Source of the DNA: Sternotherus odoratus
Taxonomy: Eukaryota; Chordata; Testudines; Kinosternidae
Assembly: GCA_032164245.1 (NCBI GenBank)
Contig: JAVMKO010000005.1
Coordinates: 58,513,442 to 58,577,441 of the forward strand
DNA: 64,000 bases
Reading direction: 5' to 3'
Shown here: positions 22,901 to 32,169 of the stretch, one piece after another
How positions within the stretch are numbered: position 1 is the first letter of the stretch
Layout: each line of letters starts with the position of its first letter
Notes under the pieces: model-generated
The model's input: only the letters and a program-made list of their open reading frames with translations
What the model was told of the DNA's origin: nothing
Database searches by the model: none
Made by a program: the position numbers and the translations under genes

Positions 22901-25329
22901 TTGGGGGTACTGGCTGTGTGCTGAGCTTGTTTCTGTCTGTTCCTCTGAGTGTTTGCAGGAGCATCTGCTCTGGCTGGCAGTTGGTGTGACCTTTAGAAGC
23001 CTCTGTCCATTGGCTGAGCCTTAATCAGGGGGTGGGGCTTTATAAAGCAGCCACAAGCGACCAGGGAGCTTGGGAACAGGGGAGTTGAGAGGGAGTTCTC
23101 CAGGTGAAGGAGCAGATACAGGACCCTTGGGGTAAGTGGCTGTGTGTTTGGAGGTACTGGCTGTGCACTGAGCTTGTGTTTCTGTCTGTTCCTCTGAGAG
23201 TTTGTTTGCAGGAGCATCTGCTCTGGCTGGCAGTTGGTGTGACCTTTAGAAGCCTCTGTCCATTGGCTGAGCCTTAATCAGGGGGTGGGGCTAATGAGGA
23301 AGGCCAGGGCTTTATAAGGCAGCCAGCAAGCAACCAGGGGAGTTGTGAGAGGGAGCAGATACAGGACCTTTGGGGTAAGTGGCTGTGTGTTTGGGGGTAC
23401 TGGCTGTGTGCTGAGTTTGTGTTTGTCTGTTCCTCTGAGTGTTTGTTTGCAGGAGCATCTGCTCTGGCTGTCAGTTGGTGTGACCTTTAGAAGCCTCTGT
23501 CCATTGGCTGAGCCTTAATCAGGGGGTGGGGCTAATGAGGAAGGCCAGGGCTTTATAAAGCAGCCAGCAAGCAACCAGGGGAGTTGTGAGAGGGAGCAGA
23601 TACAGGACCTTTGGGGTAAGTGGCTGTGTGTGTTTGGGGGTACTGGCTGTGCACTGAGCTTGTGTTTCTGTCTGTTTGTTTGCAGGAGCATCTGCTCTGG
23701 CTTGCAGTTGGTGTGACGTTTAGAAGCCTCTGTCCATTGGCTGAGCCTTAATCAGGGGGTGGGGCTAATGAGGAAGGCCAGGGCTTTATAAAGCAGCCAG
23801 CAAGTGACCAGGGGAGTTGTGAGAGGGAGTTCTCCAGGTGAAGGAGCAGATACAGGACCCTTGGGGTAAATGGCTGTGTGTGTTTGGGGGTACTGGCTGT
23901 GTGCTTTGCTTGTGTTTCTGTCTGTTCCTCTGAGAGTTTGTTTGCAGGAGCATCTGCTCTGGCTGGCAGTTGGTGTGACCTTTAGAAGCCTCTGTCCATT
24001 GGCTGAGCCTTAATCAGGGGGTGGGGCTTTATAAAGCAGCCAGCAAGGGACCAGGGAGCTTGCGAACAGGAGAGTTGTGAGGGAGTTGTCCAGGTGAAGG
24101 AGCAGATACATGACCCTTGGGGTAAGTGGCTGTGTGTGTTTGGGCGTACTGGCTGTGTGCTGAGCTTGTTTCTGTCTGTTCCTCTGACTTTGCAGGAGCA
24201 TCTGCTCTGGCTGGCAGTTGGTGTGACCTTTAGAAGCCTCTGTCCATTGGCTGAGCCTTAATCAGGGGGTGGGGCTAATGAGGAAGGCCAGGGCTTTATA
24301 AAGCAGCCAGCAGGCGAACATTGGAGTTGTGAGGGAGTTCTCCAGGTGAAGGAGCAGATACAGGACCCTTGGGGTAAGTGGCTGTGTGTGTTTGGGGGTA
24401 CTGGCTGTGTGCTGAGCTTGTGTTTCTGTCTGAGTGTTTGTTTGCAGGAGCATCTGCTCTGGCTTGCAGTTGGTGTGACCTTTAGAAGCCTCTGTCCATT
24501 GGCTGAGCCTTAATCAGGGGGTGGGGCTAATGAGGAAGGCCAGGGCTTTATAAAGCAGCCAGCAAGCGACCAGGGGAGTTGTGAGAGGGAGTTCTCCAGG
24601 TGAAGAAGGAGCAGATACAGGACCCTTGGGGTAAATGGCTGTGTGTGTTTGGGGGTACTGGCTGTGTGCTGAGCTTGTTTCTGTCTGTTCCTCTGAGAGT
24701 TTGTTTGCAGGAGCATCTGCTCTGGCTTGCAGTTGGTGTGATGTTTAGAAGCCTCTGTCCATTGGCTGAGCCTTAATCAGGGGGTGGGGCTAATGAGGAA
24801 GGCCAGGGCTTTATAAAGCAGCCAGCAAGTGACCAGGGGAGTTGTGAGAGGGAGTTCTCCAGGTGAAGGAGCAGATACAGGACCCTTGGGGTAAGTGGCT
24901 GTGTGCTGAGCTTGTGTTTCTGTCTGTTCCTCTGAGTGTTTGTTTGCAGGAGCATCTGCTCTGGCTGGCAGTTGGTGTGACCTTTAGAAGCTTCTGTCCA
25001 TTGGCTGAGCCTTAATCAGGGCGTGGGGCTAATGAGGAAGGCCAGGGCTTTATAAAGCAGCCAACAAGTGACCAGGGAGCTTGGGAACGGGAGTTGTGAG
25101 AGGGAGTTCTCCAGGTGAAGGAGCAGATACAGGACCCTTGGGGTAAGTGGCTGTGTGTTTGGGGGTACTGGCTGTGTGCTGAGCTTGTGTTTCTGTCTGT
25201 TCCTCTGAGTGTTTGTTTGCAGGAGCATCTGCTCTGGCTTGCAGTTGGTGTGACCTTTAGAAGCCTCTGTCCACTGGCTGAGCCTTAATCAGGGGGTGGG
25301 GCTAATGAGGAAGGCCAGGGCTTTATAAA
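19963..25329 (+). promoter_or_regulatory. Repeated RNA polymerase II promoter modules (CCAAT, GC/CACCC box, TATA)
   Basis: Each monomer holds CATTGGCTGAG (an NF-Y site read on the other strand as CAGCCAATG), about 25 bp later GGGTGGGGC (Sp1/KLF-like), and about 25 bp after that TTTATAAA. The first TATA is at 19963-19970 and the last at 25322-25329. Spacing and order fit a classical Pol II core promoter pointing right. A start would be expected about 25-30 bp after TATA, near CCAGGGGAGTTGTG. A few units have GTGGGGCTTTATAAA with the spacer deleted. Promoter activity is inferred from motifs only. Confidence 0.75.
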
Positions 25330-25490
25330 GCAGCCAGCAAGTGACCAGGGGAGTTGTGAGGGAGTTAGGAAGGTGGGTGGGAAGCAGGGGAGGCCTAACT
25401 GTCACTCTTTAAATCCTGTCCCTTAAACTATAAACTATAGTCTAAACTCCCTCAATTAAACATTCCTATTAACCTACATCACTGTTAGAG

Positions 25491-26401
25491 ATGATGGAGG
25501 CAGAAGCCCAGCAGCAGAGTGGGGGCTATCCAGTTTATTGCACTCAATGTAGCATGTATGACTATCTGCCCTATGGGCCGGTGGCGTATGTGTGCATTCG
25601 GTGCAAGGAGCTCCTGGCCCTCAGACTGTGTACGGGCTTTGGAGGCCAGGGTGGCGGAACTGGAGGAGCAAAGGGAGGCAGAGAGGTATGTTGACGAGAC
25701 TTTCAGGGACATCGTAGGCTTGTCCCACCTCCGGTCAGACAGAGCCTGTGCTGTTGAGGAGGATGAAAGGCCTTGGGAAGGAGAGCAGTCAACGGGAGCA
25801 GAGGGAAACCTTCCCACAGCTGGGACCCTTCTTCCAGGTGACGGAGGGGTGTCCCCTTGCACAGAGGTCACCTCTCCAGGGGAGGGAACTCCAATTATTA
25901 GGAAACGGCAGCTGTTAGTAATGGGGGATTCTATCATAAATATAGATAGCTGGGTTTGTGATCGGGAGAACCGTATGGTGACTTGCCTGCCTGGTGCAAA
26001 GGTTGCGGATCTATCGAGGCATCTAGATAGACTTATGAGTAGTGCTGGGGAGGAGCCGGTGGTCATGGTACATGTAGGTACCAAAGACATAGGGAAGGGT
26101 AGGAGAGATGTCCTGGAGGCCAAATTTAGGTTGCTAGGAAAGAGGTTGAAATCCAGGACCTCTATGGTGGCTTTCTCAGAAATGCTTCCAGTTCCACGCG
26201 CAGCGCCAGGTAGAGCTTCAGAGTCTCAATGCGTGGATGAGACGATGGTGTAGAGAGGAAGGGTTCAGATTTATTAGGAACTGGGGAAACTTTTGGGATA
26301 GGGGGAGCCTATACAGGAAGGATGGGCTCCACCTAAACCAAAGTGGAACCTGGCTGCTGGCACTTAACATTAAAAAGGTTGCAGAGCAGTCTTTAAACTA
26401 A
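25491..26401 (+). pseudogene. CR1 ORF1: zinc-ribbon-like, coiled-coil and SGNH-esterase protein, frameshifted
   Basis: The first ATG (25491) begins MMEAEAQQQSGG. It is followed by a Cys pair YCTQC and, 18 residues on, a second pair CIRC, a likely zinc-binding unit. After a frameshift near 25620-25640 comes a short coiled coil (ALEARVAELEEQREAERY), then an acidic linker. The SGNH-hydrolase (esterase) domain follows: block I LVMGDSII, with the nucleophile Ser codon at 25930-25932, and HVGTKDI where relatives have GTND. After another frameshift near 26245 comes RKDGLHLNQSG, holding the Asp (26321-26323) and His (26330-26332) of the triad. CR1 ORF1 esterases are known from vertebrates; their exact role in retrotransposition is unclear. 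The Asn-to-Lys change in block III and two frameshifts mark this copy as inactive. Confidence 0.85.
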
Positions 26402-26589
26402 GATGGGGGAAAGCCGATTGCTGCAGAGGAGCACGTGGATCGGATAGAGACTTTTCTTACAGGAGGGTCTGTTAAAGATTCTCTAGGTTCTAGACAGGAA
26501 AGGATGGAAAAGGATAAAGGAGGGGCCAGATCAGATGAGAAATTTTCACATAAAGAATCTGACACACCAGGGAAGAGCAGACAGATAAA

Positions 26590-28820
26590 CGGTGACCAGT
26601 TTTTAAAGTGCTTGTACACAAATGCCAGAAGTCTAAATAATAAGATGGGTGAACTAGAGTGCCTTGTGTTAGAGGAGGATATTGACATAATAGGTATCAC
26701 AGAAACATGGTGGACCGAGGACAATCAATGGGACACAATCATTCCAGGGTATAAAATATATCGGAAGGACAGAATAGGTCGTGGGGGCGGGGGAGTGGCA
26801 CTTTATGTAAAAGTGTAGAATCAAATGAAGTAAAAATCTTAAATGAATCCACATGTTCCATAGAATCACTATGGATAGTAATTTCATGCTCTAATAAGAA
26901 CATAACAATAGGGCTCTATCGACCACCTGATCAGGACCGTGATAGGGATGACGAAATGCTAAGGGAGATTAGAGAGGCTGTCAAAATAAAGAACCCAATA
27001 ATAGTGGGAGACTTCAATTATCCCAACATTGACTGGGTACATGTCACCTCGGGACGAAATGCAGAGATGAAATTTCTTGATACTTTAAATGACTGCTTCT
27101 TGGAGCAGCTGGTACAGGAACCCACAAGGGGAGAGGCAACTCTGGATTTAGTCCTGAGTGGAGCGCAGGATCTGGTTCAAGAGGTAACTATAAGGACCGC
27201 TGGGAAATAGTGACCATAATATAATAACATTTAACATTCCTATGGTGGGAATAATACCTCAGAAGCCCAACACTGGGGCATTTAATTTCAAAAAGGGGAA
27301 CTATGAAAGAATGAGGGGGTTAGTTAAACAGAAATTAAAAGGTAAAGTGACTAAAGTGAAATCCCTGCAAGCTGCATGGACTCTCTTCAAAGATACCATA
27401 ATAAAGGCCCAACTCAAATGTATACCCCAAATTAAAAAACAACGCCAGAAAACTAAAGTCACCGTGGCTTAACAGCCAAGTAAAAGAAGCAGTGAGAGAA
27501 AAAGGCATCATTTAAAAAGTGGAAGTCTAATCCTAGTGAGGTAAATAGAAAGGAGCATAAGCACTGCCAAAAAGTGTAAGAATGTAATAAGAAAAGCTAA
27601 AATGGAGTTTGAAGAGCAGCTAGCCAAAAGCTCAAAAGGTAATAAAATGTTTTTTAAATGTCAGAAGCAGGAAGCCTGCTAAACAACCAGTGGGGCCCCT
27701 GGATGACAGAGATACAAAAGGAGCACTTAAAGATGACAGTCATTGCAGAGAAACTAAATGAATTCTTTGCTTCAGTCTTCACGGCTGAGGACGTTAGGGA
27801 GATTCCTAAACCTGAGCTGTCTTTTGTAGGTGACAAATCTGAGGTATTGTCACAAATTGAAGTATCAGTAGAGGAGGTTCTGGAACTCCTTGATAAACTT
27901 AACTGTAACAAATCACCGGGACCAGATGGCATTCACCCAAGAGTTCTGAAAGAACTCAAATGTGAAATTGCGGCACTATTAACGAGGGTTTGTAACCTAT
28001 CCTTTAAATCGGCTACTGTGCCCAGTGACTGGAGTAGTAAGGACCAAAGCAGACTGTGAAGAACTTCAAAAAGATCTCACTAAACTAAGTGATTGGGCAA
28101 CAAAATGGCAAATGAAATTTAATGTGGATAAATGTAAAGTAATGCACATTGGAAAAAATAACCCCAACTATACATACAATATGATGGGGGCTAATTTAGC
28201 TACAACCAATCAGGAAAAAGACCTGGGAGTCATTGTGGATAGTTCTCTGAAGGCATCCACGCAGTGTGCAGCGGCAGTCAAAAAAGCAAACAGGATGTTA
28301 GGAATCATTAAAAAAAGGGATAGAGAATAAGTCGGAGAATATCTTATTGCCCTTATACAAATCCATGGTGCGCCCACATCTAGAATACTGCGTACAAATG
28401 TGGTCTCCATCTCAAAAAGGATATACTGGCACTAGAAAAGGTTCAGAGAAGGGCAACTAAAATGATTAGGGGTTTGGAACGGGTCCCATATGAAGAGATT
28501 AAAGAGGCTAGGACTTTTTAGCTTGGAAAAGAGGAGACTAAGGGGGGATATGATAGAGGTATATAAAATTGAGTGGTGTGGAGGAAGTAAATAAGGAAAA
28601 GTTATTTACTTGTTCCCAAAATAGAAGAACTAGGGGCCACTCAATGAAATTGGCGTGCAGCAGGTTTAAAACAAATAAAAGGAAGTTCTTCTTCACACAG
28701 CGCACAGTCAACCTGTGGAACTCCTTACCTGAGGAGGCTGTGAAGGCTAGGACTATAACAGGGTTTAAAAGAGAGCTGGATAAATTCATGGAGGCTAAGT
28801 CCATAAATGGCTATTAGCCG
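26590..28820 (+). pseudogene. CR1 ORF2: endonuclease and reverse transcriptase, RT core deleted
   Basis: APE-type endonuclease: KCLYTNARSLNNKMGELE, IIGITETWW (catalytic Glu), GLYRPPDQD, IIVGDFNYPNIDW, ATLDLVLS, and the SDH motif at 27209-27217 in a shifted frame. Then come FKKGNYERMRGLV and, after frameshifts, the reverse transcriptase start: LLDKLNCNKSPGPDGIHPRV and SATVPSDW. The next residues, TKADCEELQKDLTKLSDWAT and MKFNVDKCKVMHIG, belong downstream of the polymerase active site. The block carrying the YxDD motif is therefore gone, the junction lying near 28030-28040. The tail (VEWCGGSK, QPVELLT) runs to about 28815 with stops. Confidence 0.88.
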
Positions 28821-29149
28821 GGATGGGTAATGAATGGTGTCCCTAGCCTCTGTCTGTCAGAGGGGGGTGATGGATGGCAGGAGAGAGATCGCTCGATCAT
28901 ACCTGTTAGGTTCACTCACTCCGGGGCACCTGGCACTGGCCACTGTCGGTAGACAGGATGCTGGGCTAGATGGACCTTTGGTCTGACCCAGTATGGCCGT
29001 TCTTAAGTTCTTATGTTAAGTGATATGAAGTGAGGGATTTCATGTGAAGCTCTATTTTTTGGAAAGCTAGATGTTGCTTAAATGTGATGTTCTGGTACAT
29101 CAATTAGTTTTACAATAACACTAGTTTCATACATACATTGATAAAATAT

Positions 29150-30003
29150 TGCTCAGGCATGGAGGAGTAAAATTAGGAAGACCAAATCACACTTGGAGTT
29201 GCAGCTAACAGGAGATGTTAACAGTAGCAAGAAGGGTTTCTTCAGGTATGTTAGCAACAAGAAGAAAGTCAAGGAAAGTGTGGGCCCCTTGCTGAATGAG
29301 GAAGGCAACCTAGTGACAGAAGATGTGGAGAAAGCTAATGTACTCAAGACAAGGTCAGATCCCAGCCTACTGCACTATGCAGCACAGTATGGGGAGGAGG
29401 TGACCAGTCCTCTGTGAAGAAAGAAGTGGTTTAGGACTATTTAGAAAAGCAGGATGAGCACAAATCTATGGGGCCGGATGTGCTGCATCCAAGGGTGCCA
29501 AAGGAATTGGCAGATGTGATTGCAGAGCCATTGGCCATTATCTTTGAAAACTTGGCACTTGGGGGAGGTTCTGGATGACTGGAAGAAAGCTAATGTGGTG
29601 CCCATCTTTAAAAAAGGGAAGCAGGAGGATCTGGGGAACTGCAGGTCAGCCTCACCTCAGTCCCTGGAAAAAATCATGGAGTAGGTTCTTAAGGAATCAA
29701 CTCTGAATCACTTAAAGGAGAGGAAAGTGATCAGGAACAGTCAGCATGGATTCACCAAAGGTAAGTCATGCCTGACTAACCTAATTGCCTTCTACGGTGA
29801 GAACTGGCTCTGTGGATGAGGGGAAAGCGGTGGACGTGTTATTCCTTGACTTTAAAAATCTTTTTAAAGCTTTGTTTAAGTCAGGCTTAACAAAGCCCTG
29901 CCTGGGATGATTTAGTTGGGGATTGGTCCTGCTTTGAGCAGGTGATTGGACTAGATGACGACTTGATCTCCTTTCTAACCCTGATAGTCTCTGATTCTAT
30001 GAA
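29150..30003 (+). mobile_element. second CR1-clade LINE fragment
   Basis: Frames give KKGFFRYVSNKKKVKESVGP, LLNEEGNLVTEDVEKANV, then DDWKKANVVPIFKKGKQEDL and [20 protein letters not shown], i.e. the N-terminal half of a reverse transcriptase. It then skips to a 3' end (GACTAGATGACGACTTGATC ... GTCTCTGATTCTATGA). This belongs to a different, older-looking subfamily than the copy before it. RT palm and C-terminus are deleted. Confidence 0.85.
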
Positions 30004-30487
30004 AATACTTATGCAGTAGCATTATGCCAAAACAAAGTTAAATGTACAGGTGTTTCTCACATGGTTCTTCGTGGCTAAAGTTGTGGTTCTTAAATGTAAA
30101 TGTAAATTCCACACTGGAATTCAGGGGAAGGTTCACACAGAGACCTAGTTGTTGTGGCTTCACATATTTATCAGTAATTTTGCGTTAATATCTATGGATG
30201 CTGCTATAACCCAAATAGTAATTCAAGGGCATAACTTCATTATGACCTCTTCAAAAATGTTTGTGCTACATACTTAGAAAGTGAATGGACTTCTAAGGTC
30301 ACTTACTAACGTTGCCACTGATACAGAGAGTTCACAGAGCACTAAATATTACACAGATTGAAAGATAAAATACACAGGAGAGAACTAGGGAGCTAATTGA
30401 TTATGCTCAAGAAATGAAGAGATGGGATGGGAGAAGAGGTGATATGAATTGTAATAAGCCTGTGAATAATTTCAAGAAAGGAATATG

Positions 30488-30588
30488 CCCTCTCCCTCTC
30501 CCTCTCCCTCTCCCTCTCCCTCTCCCTCTCCCTCTCCCTCTCCCTCTCCCTCTCCCTCTCCCTCTCCCTCTCCCTCTCCCTCTCCCTC
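30488..30588 (+). repeat. (CCCTCT)n microsatellite
   Basis: About 17 uninterrupted copies of the hexamer. The six-base period makes Pro-Leu, Pro-Ser and, on the other strand, Arg-Glu open frames that are not genes. Confidence 0.97.
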
Positions 30589-30589
30589 A

Positions 30590-31740
30590 AAAGATGGTAA
30601 AACAAGAAGCAATGGTCCAAAGTTAAAAAAGGGAAAATGTGGTAGACTAGGCAGTAGGAATTGTTCTGCCCCATGTGGGTACTGGGGATTGTAAGAAGAT
30701 TGGGAGGTGGGAGAGCACCAGACTTCCTTCCTGGAAATAGTCAGTATAAGGGGCCTGATCTTTCAGCTTTTATGAATTTGCAGGAGATCTGACTGCATAA
30801 AGGCCGCAGGATCTGATCCTAAACTAGTTAACTCATGAGTGGGAATAATTATAGGGAGTAGACCAACCAAAAAGCAAGATGGGGTACTGGGTAGCAAGGA
30901 GATTGAAGGACCCAGGTAAACTATTTTTTCTGGACCTAAGAGCTATGATCCAGAAACTTGCACGTGTAGTTCACTTATGCAATCTCACTCATTTCTTAGT
31001 CTGATTCTGGCACTAATAGACACCTATTTCTTAGGTTTAGTTCCTGTTTGTGTACATTTTTGACGGTCATTTTATTATTATTATGTGCCAAATAGGTATA
31101 CATTTTGTACAGCTGTTTTCTCCGCCCACCCCCCACAAAATAAATTCAGACACTTGATTTATTTTACTGTCACCACAATTGCACCAACAGAAAATGAGGC
31201 CTGCCTGGCACTGCACCAACCTACTTGATTTTAAGCACAGCTCGAACTGTGATCCAAAGCTGTGATCCAAATCAGACACATCAGGAGAGGATAGGAAAGA
31301 GGATTTAGTCAATGAGTCTGGAACAGGGTGAGAGACTTTGAACCCTTAAGTACTTTACCTTGAGACGACTAGTGCTGACTGGGAAAGCAAAGAGTTTAGT
31401 GTTCCATTTCCAAATCCGCCCTGATGTACTGTCTAACACTGAGCTGAAACATTTATTTGTCTTCAGCAAAGTGCACAATGATTCATGGTTTGAGTTGTCA
31501 CCTCTCAGCAGCAATGCATCATAAATGAAGGCTTTTTGAACTCTTCTCAACACAACACCTAACTAAACACCACAAGACTGAGCAATTCTAGAATAACCTA
31601 CATGTGTCTCTGCTCTCAATTTTTATTAGGATTTTAGCTCTTTGGCTACATTTGTAAATACACATACATTGTACATAAAATGAATGATTTTAACATTTTA
31701 ATTGAGGTATTAGGTTTTAAAAATAAACAATACCAAGCTC
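30590..31740. other. no gene recognised
   Basis: Unremarkable AT-rich sequence. No familiar repeat or exon. Confidence 0.4.
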
Positions 31741-31741
31741 T

Positions 31742-31835
31742 TGTATAATAATTTGAGGTCTATAGATCTCAAAGTGCTTTACGAAAGAGGTCAGTATCAT
31801 TATCCTCATTACCCAGATGGGAAACAAACAGAAGG
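31742..31835 (-). mobile_element. MIR / CORE-SINE relic
   Basis: GGTCTATAGATCTCAAAGTG, CTTTACGAAAGAGGTCAG and ATTACCCAGATGGGAAAC match reverse MIR. Confidence 0.65.
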
Positions 31836-32031
31836 GCAGTTAATAGAAAATGATAGTAATACTGGTATTGCTTCAGCCTTGTGGGTTATGGAATGTCAGT
31901 TCCATTCAGGGCTGTTAGAAGAAAAAGACCAGAAAGTGGTGGGAAAAGTCCACTTCCCCCTCCAAGAAGTAGTCTGGCATACCTCAGAGGCTTTGTATAC
32001 AGAAACAATTGCAGGTGAGTGCTTAGACCAG

Positions 32032-32165
32032 GGGGTGTCAAACTCATGGCCCATGGGCCATCCGTGGCCTGCAAACCTCCCCAGTTTGGCCTGTGTGGCT
32101 CCAGCAGTTTTGGGGCCGAGTCTCTCCATTGGCCCCTTGGAGATAACGAACAATAAGATGAAACC
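32032..32165. mobile_element. truncated hAT element
   Basis: Begins CAGGGGGTGTCAAACTCATG followed by GCCCATGGGCCATCCGTGGC and GGCCTGCAAACC, the known 'CAGGGGTGTCAAACTCATGGCCC' hAT end. No right terminus is visible, so it is taken as 3'-truncated. Confidence 0.65.
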
Positions 32166-32169
32166 ACGC

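Larger units (their letters stand above)
19738..25365 (+). repeat. Tandem array of ~22 promoter-plus-mini-intron monomers (~255 bp)
   Basis: The landmark CAGGAGCATCTGCTCTGGCT recurs 22 times, at 19861, 20122, 20385, 20659, 20911, 21165, 21417, 21684, 21942, 22201, 22449, 22712, 22956, 23209, 23450, 23683, 23945, 24193, 24445, 24708, 24947 and 25220 (variants TGGCTT and TGGCTG included). Mean spacing is 255 bp, range 233-274. The order within a unit is leader (GTTCTCCAGGTGAAG), donor (TTGGGGTAAGTGG), pyrimidine-rich tract, acceptor (TTTGTTTGCAG/G), inverted CCAAT (TCCATTGGCTGAG), GGGGGTGGGGCTAAT, then CAGGGCTTTATAAAGCAGCC. The first unit is partial. The last stops after its TATA box and leader start, where CR1 sequence begins. 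Length differences come from small indels, such as an extra GGGAGCTTGGGAACAGG phrase or loss of the AATGAGGAAGGCCAGG phrase near 23036 and 24027. Confidence 0.97.
25366..29017 (+). mobile_element. CR1 non-LTR retrotransposon with 5' region, internally deleted
   Basis: Order: a 5' UTR with no ATG (about 25366-25490), ORF1 (25491-26401), ORF2 endonuclease (about 26590-27217), the start of reverse transcriptase (about 27640-28030), a jump to the C-terminal part of ORF2 (28035-28815), and the 3' end (GGGCTAGATGGACCTTTGGT, CTGACCCAGTATGGCC, TTCTTAAGTTCTTATGTT). Most CR1 copies are heavily 5'-truncated, so keeping ORF1 and a promoter array is exceptional. Several frameshifts and the RT deletion make it immobile. 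Confidence 0.93.

Noticed and set aside
19672..25228. Repeated minus-strand open frames of about 60-80 codons beginning MLLQTNTQRN.
   Set aside because: They recur with the 255-bp array period, vary by frameshifts, and end in the promoter motifs. All functional signals point to the + strand.
19738..25365. CRISPR-like array.
   Set aside because: Regular period, but there are no unique spacers: whole units are similar to each other, and the context is a vertebrate LINE.
30393..30694. Arg-Glu and Pro-Ser/Pro-Leu open frames.
   Set aside because: Translations of the CCCTCT microsatellite.
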